Shown in pieces: positions 12,723 through 24,910 of a DNA stretch of 64,000 nucleotides; position 1 is the stretch's first letter, and each line of letters opens with the position of its first letter. A program made the position numbers and the translations under genes. The DNA lies in contig OX638133.1 in the NCBI GenBank assembly GCA_951804985.1, positions 8,142,501 through 8,206,500 of the forward strand. The letters are read 5' to 3'. This stretch comes from Dryomyza anilis. Taxonomy: Eukaryota > Arthropoda > Insecta > Diptera > Dryomyzidae. The notes below the pieces were generated by a model that was given only the letters and a program-made list of their open reading frames with translations, did not search any database and had not been told where the DNA came from.

Positions 12723-13200
12723 TGTCAAGTATACGTTTCATCATATTAATGAACCAAAATATAAAATACAACATATATGTCATCATATTGAAGAACACTG
12801 TTCATTAAACCAAATTTCAATCAAAAAATTTTTTTTTCAATAATTTTTCATCGTACTTCTCAAGTAGTTCTTGTATGTTATTTCTTATATAATGCTTGCT
12901 CGACATGCATAAATTAGTAAAATGTTTTATTATTAATTTATTTATAATTACAACTTTTTATTAATAAAAAGTTATGTTTATAAAAAATACATTTAAAAAA
13001 ATATTTTTTTTTCGAAAAAATTTTTTTTTGGTACATTTTTTTCGAAATAATTTTTTTTTTTTCGAAAAAAACATTTTTTTCAGACAATTTTTTTTCCGAA
13101 AAAAAAACATTTTTTTCCGAATTTATTTTTCCGAATAAATTTTTCGGATTTTTTTTTTATTTTTTGTTCTGTTATTTTTAATAAAAATTTTAACAACAGT
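12723..13200. mobile_element. Family A fragment with T-rich core
   Basis: ACGTTTCATCATATTAATGA followed by the family A words and 250 bp of TTTTTTTTCGAAAAAA simple sequence. Confidence 0.55.
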
Positions 13201-14279
13201 GAAAATTAATATTTTTTGAGAAATACCATATTTCTAGATCATGTGATAACGACCTTTCACCTTTGGATATGCATACCTTTCAAATTATACCTCAATTGAT
13301 CTTGTACGTAAACTACTTTTTAAGATAAATGCAATTAAGTTAACCCACCTTTGAGAGTTTTTCACTATTTTTTCACTTTTTAAGCCGCCATATTTTGGGA
13401 ACCATATTAGCTAGGGGTCCAAAATTTATAAATTGTCTTAGATTAATAAGGTACAGCATTTGTATAAAATTTAAATAATTTCTAACGGGGTAGGAAAAAT
13501 TCATTCATTGATTTAAAATGGAATATCCAATATGCCTTCTCAACGCAGTTTCCGAAAAAATTACTGTAATAAATTATACTACATTTATGTCTTCGTTTTG
13601 AAAAAATGCAGTTCTTCTACATTTTGATCGTTTTTTTAATACATTTGTATTAATTTGTCTGGATTTTACTACACAATGTATTAAAAATTCGTTTTCTACA
13701 TATTGCAGAATATGTAGTATGTATTTGTTTTATGTACTTTTTATATTTGAAATACGTCTAGTACATAATACATAAAATGTATTATGCAATTATTTTGTGT
13801 ATTATAGTTTAATATTAAATTATAAATTATTTACATATTATTATAAATTCTTCTATAAATTATATTCTATAAATTTACTATAAATTCCGCTGTATACAAA
13901 AATATGTATCAATTAAATTTAATTGTTTTTATAAAAATTTGATTAAAATTGAATTTATTATATAAAATCTTAAAATTAACAGCCCTATCAAAATGTCTCT
14001 AAATATTAAAACATAATTTACTTTCGAAAATTGCTAAGTTACATCAGTTTAGGAAAAATTAATACATATGCTTTTGGACGTAAATCAAATACATATGTAC
14101 TTATTTTAAAGACATTATTAGTTATTTTTAATACAGTACTTTTTTGTGTACAAATTACTGAAAATATCTGTTTTACACGTATTTTTCTCAAAAACCTAGG
14201 AAAAAACAGAGTATGCAATAACAATAAACTTTTTCAGATTTTTTTTTTGAAAATTGATTATATAAATAAATACAAAATA
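13201..14279. other. A+T-rich intergenic DNA
   Basis: No gene seen. 13560-14240 contains several TACATTTGTATTAA / ACTTTTTGTGTAC-like words that may be a decayed element. Confidence 0.35.
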
Positions 14280-14939
14280 CTGTTTCGGTTTTTTCCGCGT
14301 TTCGGTTTCGGTTACGATTTCGGTTTTAAGTTTTTATAACGAAACGGTTTCGGTATACCGGTTCCAAGTTACGGTTTCGGTTTTGATTTCGGTTTTTGTA
14401 TAAAATTTCTTTTCTACCATAATTTAACATTGTTTATATGGTGCTAAGTTATGTTCAAATTGTGATATTGGGGTAAAGATATTGGGGCAATGTTTGTTAT
14501 TATTTTAGTAAAAATATTGTGTTATATGAATTAATTAATTGATTTCGCCAAGAAAAAATTTCAATTCAAAATTTTGTGACCACAAACCAATGAATAGCAA
14601 CATTTTGACTTCACCTGAACAATAATACATCGGTAAATATTCTTAAACTTCATAAGAAGAAGAAGAATATTGTACGATTTCCATCCATAAAAGCCAAAGA
14701 AATTAATTTTCAGCAATTCAATGAACTGCAATATCTGCAAACAAATATCTGCCTGTATACTAGAAATATTAGTGTTTTTATTTTTTTTTTCACAAATCCG
14801 CTGATTCGTTTGAAAGTGCAACAACAACAAAAATGCGAATAAAGCAGCATCCAAGTTTAAGGAGGAATTTTTGGTGGGAAATTTTTTGTACCACAAAGAA
14901 AATTCGTTGTTGTTGCAAACTAGATAGCTGTACTAGATA

Positions 14940-15800
14940 CACTCAGATGAAAATGTACCATTAGGTACTTTATGGTACGACCATTGATCTTATGGTTCAT
15001 GTATTAATAGTTTTTTCTTTTTAAATCAAAAGTTTTCTAATTAATTCAATAGTATTTAAAAAATTCAGTACCATAAATTTAAATATTTCAATATTATTAT
15101 TTTAAATAGAATAAATACTGTTGTTTTAAAGGTTTCCTCATATAATAATAAACGTGGTGTAAAAAAACATAAAACGAATACAAACATGTTCGTTTTGTAC
15201 GTCATTCTGCGTCTTTGCTCAAAATGGTCGCATGTATTTTTTTGGAATAATCCACATTATTAAACCCGACATTGGTAAGGACTCAATGTATTTAATGTAA
15301 ATAAATTATATTTATATATTTATTTATATTTTTATTTATTACAGAACTTAAATAATACATCGAACTTCTATTATGGCAACGGACTCAAAAATAACCACAG
15401 ACTCAAGTACTACAATCAATTATTGGAAACCACAGCAAACATTAAATGTGTTATAACCTTTTGCAGCAAGAAGTGTCTTTTTATGTGTATGTTGTAAAAG
15501 TGAATATCAATTTCGACATTTAAATAAAATAATATATACAATAAATTAACTGAAATACATTTTTGTTTTAATAAATTGTTAGGAAAATGTAATTCGACCA
15601 TAAAATTAATAATACGTATCATTAAATTTCTTATTGTAATTAAAATATCACATTATAAAATATATGGTATAACCACACATTGTATTAACAGTTTCAATAT
15701 TACTGAACAAATGGGACGCATCCTATTGACCAATTTTATTGGTATAAATTATTGTTTTTCTATTGAAATACTATCAATTTACCATGATTTTTTCTGGGTG
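14940..15800. mobile_element. Family B long copy (861 bp)
   Basis: Ends CACTCAGATGAAAATG and TTTTTTCTGGGTG, flanked by TA (14938-14939, 15801-15802). Clearly collinear with the 11885-12720 copy (ACGTCATTCTGCGT, AATGGTCGCATG, CGAACTTCTRTTATGGC shared). Confidence 0.8.
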
Positions 15801-15810
15801 TACATATGAT

Positions 15811-15890
15811 GCCATGCGACTGTCTGTTGCCATTCGTCTGTCCGTTGTCATGCGTCTGTCTGTTCTCAAGCGACTGTTTGTTTCCATGCG
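15811..15890. repeat. Tandem 18-bp repeat, about 4.5 units
   Basis: Units such as GCCATGCGACTGTCTGTT, GCCATTCGTCTGTCCGTT and GTCATGCGTCTGTCTGTT follow one another at 18-bp spacing. Confidence 0.7.
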
Positions 15891-16690
15891 ATGATACAGG
15901 ATAGCAACGAAGAGTTGTCGTTGTGAAAGTGTGTGTATACGCATCGTAATTCGTTATTGTTGTTTCTCTTCTTTCTGTTAGTGTTCGCTTTATAGCGTTT
16001 GAGATTGTGTTCGGAAAGATAAATGTTACCCTGCTACCTTGGTACGTGTAGAAACGGATTTTTTAAAACCGTATAATAAATTATTTTTTGTTGAAGAAAT
16101 TGAAAATATGAAAAATAAGTAACTTATTCGTTTTCATAACTAATATGCAGTTTAAGATATTTGTCTTCGATCTTTAATTTAAAATTTAAGAAGTAAAATT
16201 TTGCAAGATTCTTGCAAGCAAGAACAAGATCATATGTACCTATGCAAGACCAAGACATAGTGTGCAAGAACAAGAGCAAGAAGAAGATTACCATTTCTTG
16301 TTTTGTTTTTGCAAATGATCATCACTAACCGCTGCAAAAATTAATGAAACAAAAAACATATGTTAGACCAAAGACCGTTGTTTTGGGAATATTGTTTCTC
16401 AAAAAACCACAACAAACATTTTTATTTTGGAAACTCAAAATTTTATTAAATGACATTTAAACATGCCTTATTCTTAAGATCTTCTATATAAAATAAAATA
16501 TGTTTTACTGTTTCTTTATATATATTTCTTTTAAAAACCAGTTTAAACCGGTAAAAAACCGAAATCGTTTATTTCGGTTTTGGATATCGGTTTATTTCTG
16601 ATTTTCAAATAACGGTTTCGGTAACGGTTTCGGGTTTAAAAATGAAACGGTTTTAAACGGATATCGGTTTCGGTTTCGGTTTCAATCCTT

Positions 16691-18175
16691 GCTTTTAGCT
16701 AAATTATATTGTAAAATCTTTTGATTATTATCTCTTTAAAAATTCAATTAATAATTGACTGCAACAAATTATATACATTTTCCACAAGTTAAATTATTTA
16801 ATTTGCGTAGTCTTCATTTCAGTCGAGATGTATGATGCACTTGTGCAAACAAATGCTTCGGTGCACTATTTTAATAATGTGTATAGATATTTATTTACTT
16901 AATACGAAATTTATTACAACGTTGCAAATACAAAACAAGCACACGTATTATTAATTGAAGTCCAAGGCAAAGACTAAATTAAGTAGTTGCGCTCAAGCGT
17001 GCCTCAATTTCACAGAACTCATATTCAAAATGTACATAATGAATAGCTTTAGGTAATGATGCAAAATAGAGTTATGCCAACAAATTATTTCGAATAATTT
17101 TGGACATATTACAAAATATCGTTTAGATAGAAAAATAATTGTAAAATTTAATTTTATTTTGTTAAATTTTGCATTTAAATATGTTGTCGATAACATGGTT
17201 TGCAATTTATTATATGTGGTCATTATAGGGTCTACAATATTTTTGTTTAATTGTTGACGTTGTGTTTGCTGATAACAAAAAATTGCAATGAAAAATAACA
17301 AAATTATTGCCGAACAACATGTCGCTGTTGATGATCGTTTTGGCAATGCTTATATTTTGACAGCTTGCCAAGAACCCTTTTGGGGGACTATACAACCCCC
17401 ATTTTAGTTGAAATTCCTCCCAGCCGCTTTAGTTTTTAAGTGATACGTAAAATGTATTTTGTATTTAACGTTGCTTGTTGTCGCGCCTTGCAGTGTCATT
17501 TTGTATGTGGCTGTTTGTGCGTCAGATTTTTGACAAATGGTTTTCATGATTTGACATGAATATTCAATGTATGAAGAGGCTGCCATTGCAGTCCTTGTTC
17601 TACACCCCATGTTGTTGTAGTATTTGCGCATATTGATATTGTTGTTGTTGTAGTGGTGGTGATGCCGTTTTTGAAATTGATTTGTTGCCGGGAAATTCAA
17701 TTTTGGCGCCGCTCGTCATCGTATACATCGTCCGCACCTTTTGTCCTCATCGTTCTCGTCATCGTCCCCCATCGTTCACATTGTGTTTAAAACAAATTGA
17801 TAATTTATTCAATAAATCATTTTAAAATTTATGACATTTGATGTAATTTATTTAAAATGTTTGCACGAAATTGATTTGTTATTCGCGCAGATCCGGCGCG
17901 GATTTGAAATCTGGCCACAACAGCGCCTGGGTGCGCTTTAGAGTGACAAAATGAATTCAATTGAATTGTTGATGGTTAAAGTGTGCTTAATTTAAATGTA
18001 ATGATTTTCAATTTAATCAAGGTTTAAATGGAAAAAAATATACACTATAAATTGATTGTATTGATAAAATTTTTGTTTATTTTTATTTATTTGCCTTAGA
18101 ATGAATTTTTGCTGTTGATAAATTTAAGAAATATCATTTCAAAAATAACGTTTTTTTTCTATAAACATTCGTACA
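16691..18175. other. Unassigned intergenic DNA
   Basis: No convincing gene. 17380-17960 is G+C-richer with trinucleotide runs (GTTGTTGTTG, CGTCATCGT), possibly regulatory DNA or untranslated exon. Confidence 0.35.
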
Positions 18176-18795
18176 CAGAAAAAATTGTACATCATATTGA
18201 TGAATTCCATTCTTCAAACCATGATTCATTGTATTGAAGAACCATTCATAATATTAATGACTAACGACATCAATGTTATGAACGCGATCATTAATATGAA
18301 GAACGCTTGGTAACTGTAGAAAAAGTGTTCTTCAATATGATGAATTGTATGTGAAGAATGCGTTTCATCATATTAATGAACAAGAACATAAAATACAACA
18401 TATTGAAGAATGCTGTTCTCAAACTAAGTTTCAATCAAAATATTTAGTTTTCGTTCATTTTTAGCCGTACTTCCCAGTTCACGAAAAAGAAAAAAAAATT
18501 TAAAAAAAAAATATTTTTATTGGAACATTTTTTTCTTCAAAATTTTTTTTTCACAAAATATTTTTTCTTCAAAAATTTTTTTTTCACAAAATATTTTTTC
18601 TTCAAAATTTTTTTTGACAAAATATTTTTTCTTCAAAATTTTTTTCTTCACAATTTTTTTTTCACAAAATATTTTTTCTCGATTTTTTTTTTCACAAAAA
18701 AATTTTTTTTTGCAAAATTTTACTTCAAAAAAAAATTTTTTTTTCACAAAATATTTTTTTCGAAAAATTTTTTTTTTTTTGAAAAAACAATTTTT
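18176..18795. mobile_element. Family A copy ending in a TTCACAAAATATTTTTTC tandem tract
   Basis: Starts CACAGAAAAAATTGTAC with the standard family A left half. From about 18490 to 18795 it becomes a degenerate tandem of roughly 30-bp units (CACAAAATATTTTTTCTTCA) that reaches almost to the DRC2 stop codon. The far end is not seen. Confidence 0.65.
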
Positions 18796-18801
18796 TGATC
18801 A

Positions 18802-21800
18802 CTACCAATTAACAATTCTGGTGATTTTCGGCAACATCGGTTTGCCCTGCGCTAGTCGCTTCGAACGAACTGCATTCGTGAATATGGCCTCCGTATATGG
18901 TGTGGTCATCGGACGTACGCACGGCTTAACCCACGATCTCAGACTGCCACGAGCACTCTGACACTTAGGTTTCTGTGCCAAATCCATGGGCTTTACACGA
19001 TCCACACGCATGCTTTGCGGACGTTTCGACAGATAATCGTTAATATGTATATTAGAGCCACTAGCTAAATTCATATTGGCCAAATGCTCTTGCAGCTCCT
19101 TTTTGAGACGCTCATTTTGTCCTTGCAAATTGATTTTTTCCTGCTTCAAACACATTACATCAATGGTGACATTATTGACCTTCTTCCAGAAATTCTCCAT
19201 TTGTTTCCAGGTGCCTAAATTGAGCTGTTATGTTAAAAATTAAAATTTATTTTTTTTTTACATTTTTATTCATTGACATAAAAATTAACCTCTTTCATCT
19301 CTTGCGGTGGCTGCGACATCTCCTCCTCGGTGTGTTCAAACATTTGTATGGGTGGAAATCCAAATGCCATCACCTTCTCTCGTTCTGTCTCATATTTCCG
19401 ACACACCATAGACAGCTGTAACATTCTTTCGCCCATTGTCACATATTTTTCAAGATGCTAAATTAAAAAAAAAGGAAAACTATTGAAGAAGCTCTATTGA
19501 ATTGTCACTCACTTAAACAAACCTTCTTCGCCTTATAACTCTCTACACTGGCCATTTTGATTTTCTGCTCCTGCTCACGTATTTCCTGTTCCACCTCACG
19601 TTTTCGCACTGACAACTTATCGGCCAATTCATCGCGTACCGCCTTCAATTGTCCTACCTTTGATTCGTTTTTCTCCGTTGCATCGGCATCAACCATTTTC
19701 AGTTGTCCCAACTGTTCCGTTAAATGCTCTATTTCACGACAATTATCACGCATAATTGTTGTGCTCTCGTCGTCACGTTCCTTGAGATCCATGTATTCGG
19801 CATGAAAACCTTCGGTGCGTTGCATATAACCGTTGAGCACATCCTGAAACTGTTGCCAGAGTAACTCAAGATTGGCCTCGCGACTTTTGGTGATTTGTTC
19901 GAGCTCCAGTTGCATCTGGGGAAAGACAACGAGAGATTTTTATTAGGCACAGCTAATGCTCTTTTCACATGAGGTGAAACAAGTAAAAAATTATATGTAA
20001 CAACCAAATTTATAAGGTAAAAATAATATTTCCATAAATTGGTTAATTGGTTAACTACCATATTCGGTTGGCACAGCAAATAATACTATATGTTTAAACA
20101 AAATTACTCTAAAACTCTTCTAAATTATATATAGTTGAAACTAAAACATTTAAGTTTTGATTCTGAGAAACGACTTAACATTTGAGAGCGCCCCGATTAA
20201 ATTGTTTGGGCAATAGTTTGGTTGTCGTAACTAAATTCTATTCTGTGTCTAGTAGGTCAACCCAATTACTTCATAATTACACTTAAAACAACCTAATAAA
20301 GCTGTCAAAAAGCATTGTCAACTCTTTGGAACCTTTTAGGAATCTCGACAATTTAACGATCATTTGACATGATCGCATGTTCTTTGATTGATATCGCTAA
20401 ATACTTAGTGAGCTCACTAAGCTTTTATATAAAGTACAACTGAAAAAGAAGCAACACAGTCTAGTTTTATAAACGACATGCAAAAGGTACGAAATCGGTT
20501 GATCTTACTCTATTTAGTGCTAATCTGCTCACCCATATATTCACTGAAATGTCGCTCGGATGATGGACCTACAGATGGAGAATTAAAACGCGTTGCACGC
20601 ACCTGCATGCGCAAGATCAGCGATAATTCCTACCCTAAATATGGTAGTAACATGGGTACAGGCACAAATTCTGGTTCCAATTCAAATAATTACTATGGTC
20701 AACAAGAACAACGAAATTATGCACAAAATTCGAATAACAGAAACAAATATGGCTACGATCGACATGATAATGAGGAGGACGAAGACAATGGTGATAATGC
20801 CAACAAATACTATAATCGAGATCGAAACTATGAGCGTGATAATACGCAGAACATATGGAATCAACGTAGTCATCAAGTGAATCAACGCGATCGTTCGACA
20901 ACATCTAAAAGTAATGAACGTGGTGGTAATACTGGTAGTAATGATGCTGGACGTTATGATCACTTTTTAAATAATGCTAAAAATTCAAATGGCAACAGTA
21001 TGGGTGGTAGTGGCAGTGGAACTGGTGCTGGAAATAATCAGCGCTCGTCAAACTCTAATAAATCTAATAATAATAGTAACCACAATAACAATGGTAATAA
21101 TAATAATAATGCTTACAATACATCATCTAGTGATCGTGAACGCCAGTCGGATAACGCATGTGTTGTACACTGTTTTTTCGAGGAAATGAATATGGTATGC
21201 ATATTTTTGAATTCTTTTTAAATCATTAAGAAAAAAACACTTTGTTTAGCTCAATAATGACGATTATCCGGACAAACATAAAGTTATTTATATGCTGACT
21301 AAGGATATGCGTGATCGTGAGTTACGTGCTTTCTATACGGAGACAATACAGGAATGTTATCAAACACAAAGGAAACGTGATAAATGTCATTTTTCGAGGG
21401 AGCTCATCAGTTGTATGACCGAGTATGCAAAGGCCAACTGTGATGATTGGGAGGATTATAATATAATGTTTAATCGAAAATAATCGCACATATAGTATAA
21501 TCAATCACTTAACATTATGAAGTGAGTGGATTTTAAGTTATGGCACCACAAAAGCTTTATAATAAAAAAGCAAATTTAAAAATGTTTGTTGTACCTATTA
21601 TTCAAGAAATGCTGATGAATAGGTTTTTTTTGTAGACTTTTTCCGCTGCAAAGATTTTGTAAATGCAAAACTATGGCTTTTTTATACCCAATATTAAAAT
21701 TAAAGTCATATATTTAATTTGGTCAAACATTTTAACACACGTTGTCGTGTCTTCATCAGCCTTACTTCTTGAGTCGGTTTAGCGATGTCCATCTGTCTGT

Positions 21801-24272
21801 TGAAGTCACGATTACAGAAAAATAAAAAGAGCTAGATCTATAAAATGTTGTTGTTTAATTGCTATTATATATACGATGTCGGGTATTGAAAACATACGTA
21901 TTGGACTTAGAATTTTGTAAGTATACCTCATATAACATTAGAACCTACGAGAACATTTCACTTTACCTACCTGTTATAGTCGGATTAAGCCGAGTTTAGT
22001 CGACTATAATTTTCGAGAAAACTTTTTTTTTTTGCATATTTGATGACATAGTTAGGAAGATTTAACCGAAAAAAATGTCCCCGCCCGGTATAAAGTAAAA
22101 ATCTTCTGTATACGTTAATGATGAGATATTTCAAAATTGGTGGTCTGGTTACAGTTCAAAAATGACCGATAATGCCGATCATACTAACCGTGTTCAATAG
22201 CAATTAGCGTAAATATACTCTGTATTCTAACTTCGAAGTTTCATTGGTTTAACTCTTCTAATTTTCCTGTAATCATGACTTCAACAGACAGACGGACATC
22301 AGTTATAACAAATATATACTGTTTCATACCGGATATGCCTCCTTCTAGGCCAATCATAGTATAGTGTATAAAAATAATGGGATAAAATTGCCTTAGAAAA
22401 AGTTCTCGATAAGAATAGTTTCTCGGTAATGAAATATCTCTGGGAAAAAATCTATCGGAATGAATGGTCCGGAGAATATCTGTCGTTGGACAAACTAGTT
22501 TTACGAGAGATTTGTTTTATGCCGTTTATGAATTGTGTTTGAAAAAAAAATGTTTTGGGAGATAATTATCATACCAAACCCGTGTTTTTACACAAGTTAA
22601 AAAGAAAACAAAAACTAGGTACAAAACCAAATTCAAATAGGGTTTTCTTTTGGATTTTCCTACCGTGCTCTTCAAATCATCCACACGATCCAAATGCTTC
22701 TCTTCGCCCTCCTTCAGCTGCTCTTCTCTGCGTTGCTCCAGTTGATAGGCCACACATTCCAACTGTTCATGCGACTGATCACGTAACTCCTGGAAGTACT
22801 TTATGTCTTCTTCGGACTCTTGCAATAGTTCGTTTTTCTGGCTTTCATAAGCCTGTGCAAAAAAGTCCGAACGTTGTGAGTGCGTTGCTGCATAGAGGTA
22901 TTTAAATAAATATAATATATATTAAAAAATATTTTATACATTAAATTTAAATAGAATCATTGTAAAGATAAAACGAGTTACGGACAATTCTGCTCTTACA
23001 ATCCATACCACTTCAATTCCTTCTTCTCGGTCAATTCATCCCAGAGTTAATTCTCTCCCGAGATATTTCTCGAAGAAGAATTGTCTCGAGGAATAGTTGT
23101 CTAGAGGAAGAGTTGTCTGGGTAAGAATTGTCCGGGAAAGAATAATCTCGGAGAAGAATTGTCCGGGACAATTATTCCCTTACAATCCATACCACTACAA
23201 TTCCTTCTTTTCGGACAATTCATCCCAGAGTTAATTCTCTCCCGGGATATTTCTCGAGGAAGAATTGTCTCGTGGAAAAATGGTCTGGGTATGAATAGTC
23301 CGGGAAAGAATAATCTCGGAGAAGAATTGTCCGGGACAATTATTCCTTTACAGTCCATACCACTACAATTCCTTCTTCTCGGATAATTCATCCCAGAGTT
23401 CTCTCCCGGGACATTTCTCGATGAAGAATTACCCTGAGGAATATTTGTCTGGGTAAAAATTGCCCGAGAAAGAATAATCTCGGAGAAGAATTGTCCGGCT
23501 CACATGTAAAATTAACCAACTAAGTAACTACCTTACTTTGAAATTTCAATACTTAGTCTACAAAATGAACGATGTATCGAATAATTTCGAATCAATAAGG
23601 TCATTATCGTTGTCAATTGACGTTATATGTTAGTTTTTTGTACGAAAATTTTAATATTTAAAATTCAGCAAATACTTTTGATAACAATTACAAATGAAAA
23701 ACTTTCAAAACCAATATTTAAAAATATTTAGTTGGCCAGTGTTACTTTTTAAGGTAACTAAGTAACATATAATTATAATCAATAAAAAATATATTTTTGC
23801 ACACTAACTCAACATTTTGCGCATTATCTCCATGTTCGATTGCTGCAAAGTTGCATAGATATTGTCCTCCTCTTCCATGGCGTTAAGCAGACGACTTATC
23901 GTGCGATCCTTACGCGCCAAACACTGCTTGGAATAGGTCTCCAGTGCGCTGATCTCCTTTCGCAACTCATCGCACTTTATCTGTCGCAATATGGAGCGCC
24001 ACTCCTGATTAATTTTGGCCATATTGAGGCGACAGAAGGCATCTTCGCATTTCAGTTTATTCTAAGGAATTTATATAAATGTTTTTCATTTTTGTTATTA
24101 TTTTTTATTTTTTAAATTACTATGCATTCTGTGGTACCTTCATAAACATAGAAATAAGCTGTATTTTGCGTCGTCGAGCCTCCTCCTCAATGTCCGCGCG
24201 TAGCTGCAGATAACGTGCGCGCTCATCCTCGGACATTTTGGCCAATTTGTTTGCTTTGCTTTTTTTACCCAT
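18802..24272 (-). CDS. Drc2: DRC2 (CCDC65), nexin-dynein regulatory complex subunit 2
   Basis: Six exons on the minus strand: 24272-24138, 24061-23809, 22887-22664, 19915-19523, 19457-19290 and 19224-18802, giving 531 residues; all introns are GT-AG and phases match. The protein is almost wholly charged coiled coil without signal peptide or membrane segment. Recognisable DRC2 blocks are the Lys-rich start MGKKSKANKLAKMSEDERAR, then INQEWRSILRQIK (about 60-75), LELLWQQFQDVLNGY (about 218-235), CRKYETEREKVMAFGF (exon 5) and MENFWKKVNNV (exon 6). Human CCDC65 is 484 residues, so this copy is full length with a longer basic tail. DRC2 pairs with DRC1 as the base plate of the nexin link between axonemal doublets and is needed for coordinated beating; expression in testis and chordotonal neurons is inferred. 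Exon 3 must start at 22887: the AG nearer the long open frame would break the phase. A repeat begins about 10-20 bp after the stop. Intron 3 hosts another gene on the opposite strand. Confidence 0.9.
20426..20434 (+). promoter_or_regulatory. TATA box of the Obp59a-like gene
   Basis: TATATAAAG lies 52 bp before the start codon. An initiator-like ACAGT with its A at 20458 follows 32 bp downstream, the normal TATA-to-start spacing. This supports an independent promoter within the DRC2 intron. Confidence 0.6.
20478..21483 (+). CDS. Obp59a: Odorant-binding protein, Obp59a-like, with long low-complexity insert
   Basis: Two exons, 20478-21194 and 21250-21483 (phase 0), encode 316 residues. Residues 1-22 are a signal peptide ending before LKC. 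Cysteines lie at 25, 43, 228, 232, 275, 285, 294 and 303; C228-x3-C232 and C285-x8-C294 are the spacings that define insect OBPs (PBP/GOBP fold), so the product is a secreted small-ligand carrier. Between C43 and C228 sits a roughly 180-residue hydrophilic insert rich in Asn, Ser, Gly, Asp and Arg. A divergent OBP with an insert at this place and an ECR/LKCRSxxG-type start resembles Obp59a of flies, linked in Drosophila to hygroreception; the orthology is from memory and moderate. The gene lies in the opposite direction inside DRC2 intron 3, with its own TATA box and poly(A) signal, so it is an independent transcription unit. Confidence 0.85.
21561..21566 (+). terminator. Poly(A) signal of the Obp59a-like gene
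   Basis: AATAAA lies 78 bp after the stop codon on the coding strand; cleavage would fall well inside the host intron. Confidence 0.5.
21684..22375. repeat. Dispersed repeat inside DRC2 intron 3
   Basis: Begins TTTTTATACCCAATATTAAA and ends CCTTCTAGGCCAATCATAGT.. GTGTATAAAAA, with the inner words GATGTCCATCTGTCTG and AGACAGACGGACATC in opposite orientations near the two sides. Related sequence lies at 30484-30600, 34475-35215 and about 4925-5000. Confidence 0.5.
22380..22510. repeat. Degenerate GAATTGTCTCGGG-type repeat, block 3
   Basis: Units TAGTTTCTCGGTAATGAAA, TATCTCTGGG and GAATGGTCCGGAG in loose tandem. Confidence 0.4.
22985..23510. repeat. Tandem repeat of about 170-184 bp, three copies, in DRC2 intron 2
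   Basis: TTACAATCCATACCACT recurs at 22996, 23180 and 23348. Each copy holds TTCATCCCAGAGTT, CTCCCGGGA and the near-palindrome ATTGTCCGGGACAAT. Each copy is itself made of GAAGAATTGTCTCGG-like words, i.e. the same word family as the blocks at 6.8 and 10.5 kb. Confidence 0.8.
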
Positions 24273-24910
24273 TTTCAGTTAAGTTTTATTTACTTTATTT
24301 AATATTATTTTATTTAATATTATTTAATTTAATTGTGTAACTTTAACTATTTAAAAGAGATGTTTAATCAAATCAACAAAACTGTTTTAAAAATATGTTG
24401 TTATTTTTCTAAAACAAGTTGAATAACTGTTTGTAGTTAGTTACCACGATTAATGTCTAGGTGATGGTTACTATGGGGTATTTTGCAAGGTTTAAGTGCA
24501 ATGAAAATCACTACTCTAAGCATATATGTAGTTTTACAATATATATGTAGTTTTACAATTTGAACCAATAAAATGCATACATAGTACACAGAAAATATGA
24601 TGAATTTATACATAAATATTATGAATTGTTCTACCAAATAACAGATTCATCTTTTGATACCACCATTCATTAAATAACATTTTGATGAATTCATTCATTA
24701 TGTTTATGAACTTATTAATACTATCGAACATCATAGTGAAGAACGAAATATTTAATAGAATGTATTTGAATCGGCATTATACAGGGTGTTTGTTCATCGA
24801 TGTCAATAATTCAGAAGGTCATTCTATGACTCAAAAAAATAGGAAATTGTTAAATAAAAATATAACTAATTTTGCACCCATTTTAAGATACAGGATGTTT
24901 AAGAGAGTTG

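Larger units (their letters stand above)
14280..16690. repeat. CGGTTT-word clusters flanking 2.1 kb
   Basis: Two clusters of CGGTTTCGGTTTCGG-like words at 14280-14400 and 16540-16690 flank a stretch holding a family B copy and a CAAGA-rich segment (16200-16310). Clusters of this sort occur near the ends of fly hAT elements; whether these bound one element is an inference. Confidence 0.4.

Noticed and set aside
14280..14400. Telomere-like repeats (CGGTTT words)
   Set aside because: Spacing and sequence are irregular and match no insect telomere unit; a transposon motif cluster is more likely.
17404..17700. Minus-strand frame with poly-His and Asn
   Set aside because: Composition follows GTT/GTG trinucleotide runs; no signal, domain or splice partner was found.
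18517..18798. Lys- and Phe-rich frames near the DRC2 end
   Set aside because: Simple-sequence translations of the TTCACAAAATATTTTTTC tandem tract.
20635..20963. Minus-strand frames opposite the Obp59a-like exon
   Set aside because: Shadow frames of the Asn/Asp-rich insert; no splice or start context.
22831..22863. Acceptor at TTTGCACAG directly before GCTTATGAAAGC as start of DRC2 exon 3
   Set aside because: It is out of phase with the only good exon 2 donor and would put a TGA in frame; the acceptor ending at 22888 keeps phase and adds a sensible coiled-coil segment.
22985..23510. CRISPR-like array
   Set aside because: Three units of 170-184 bp without spacers, in an intron of a fly gene.
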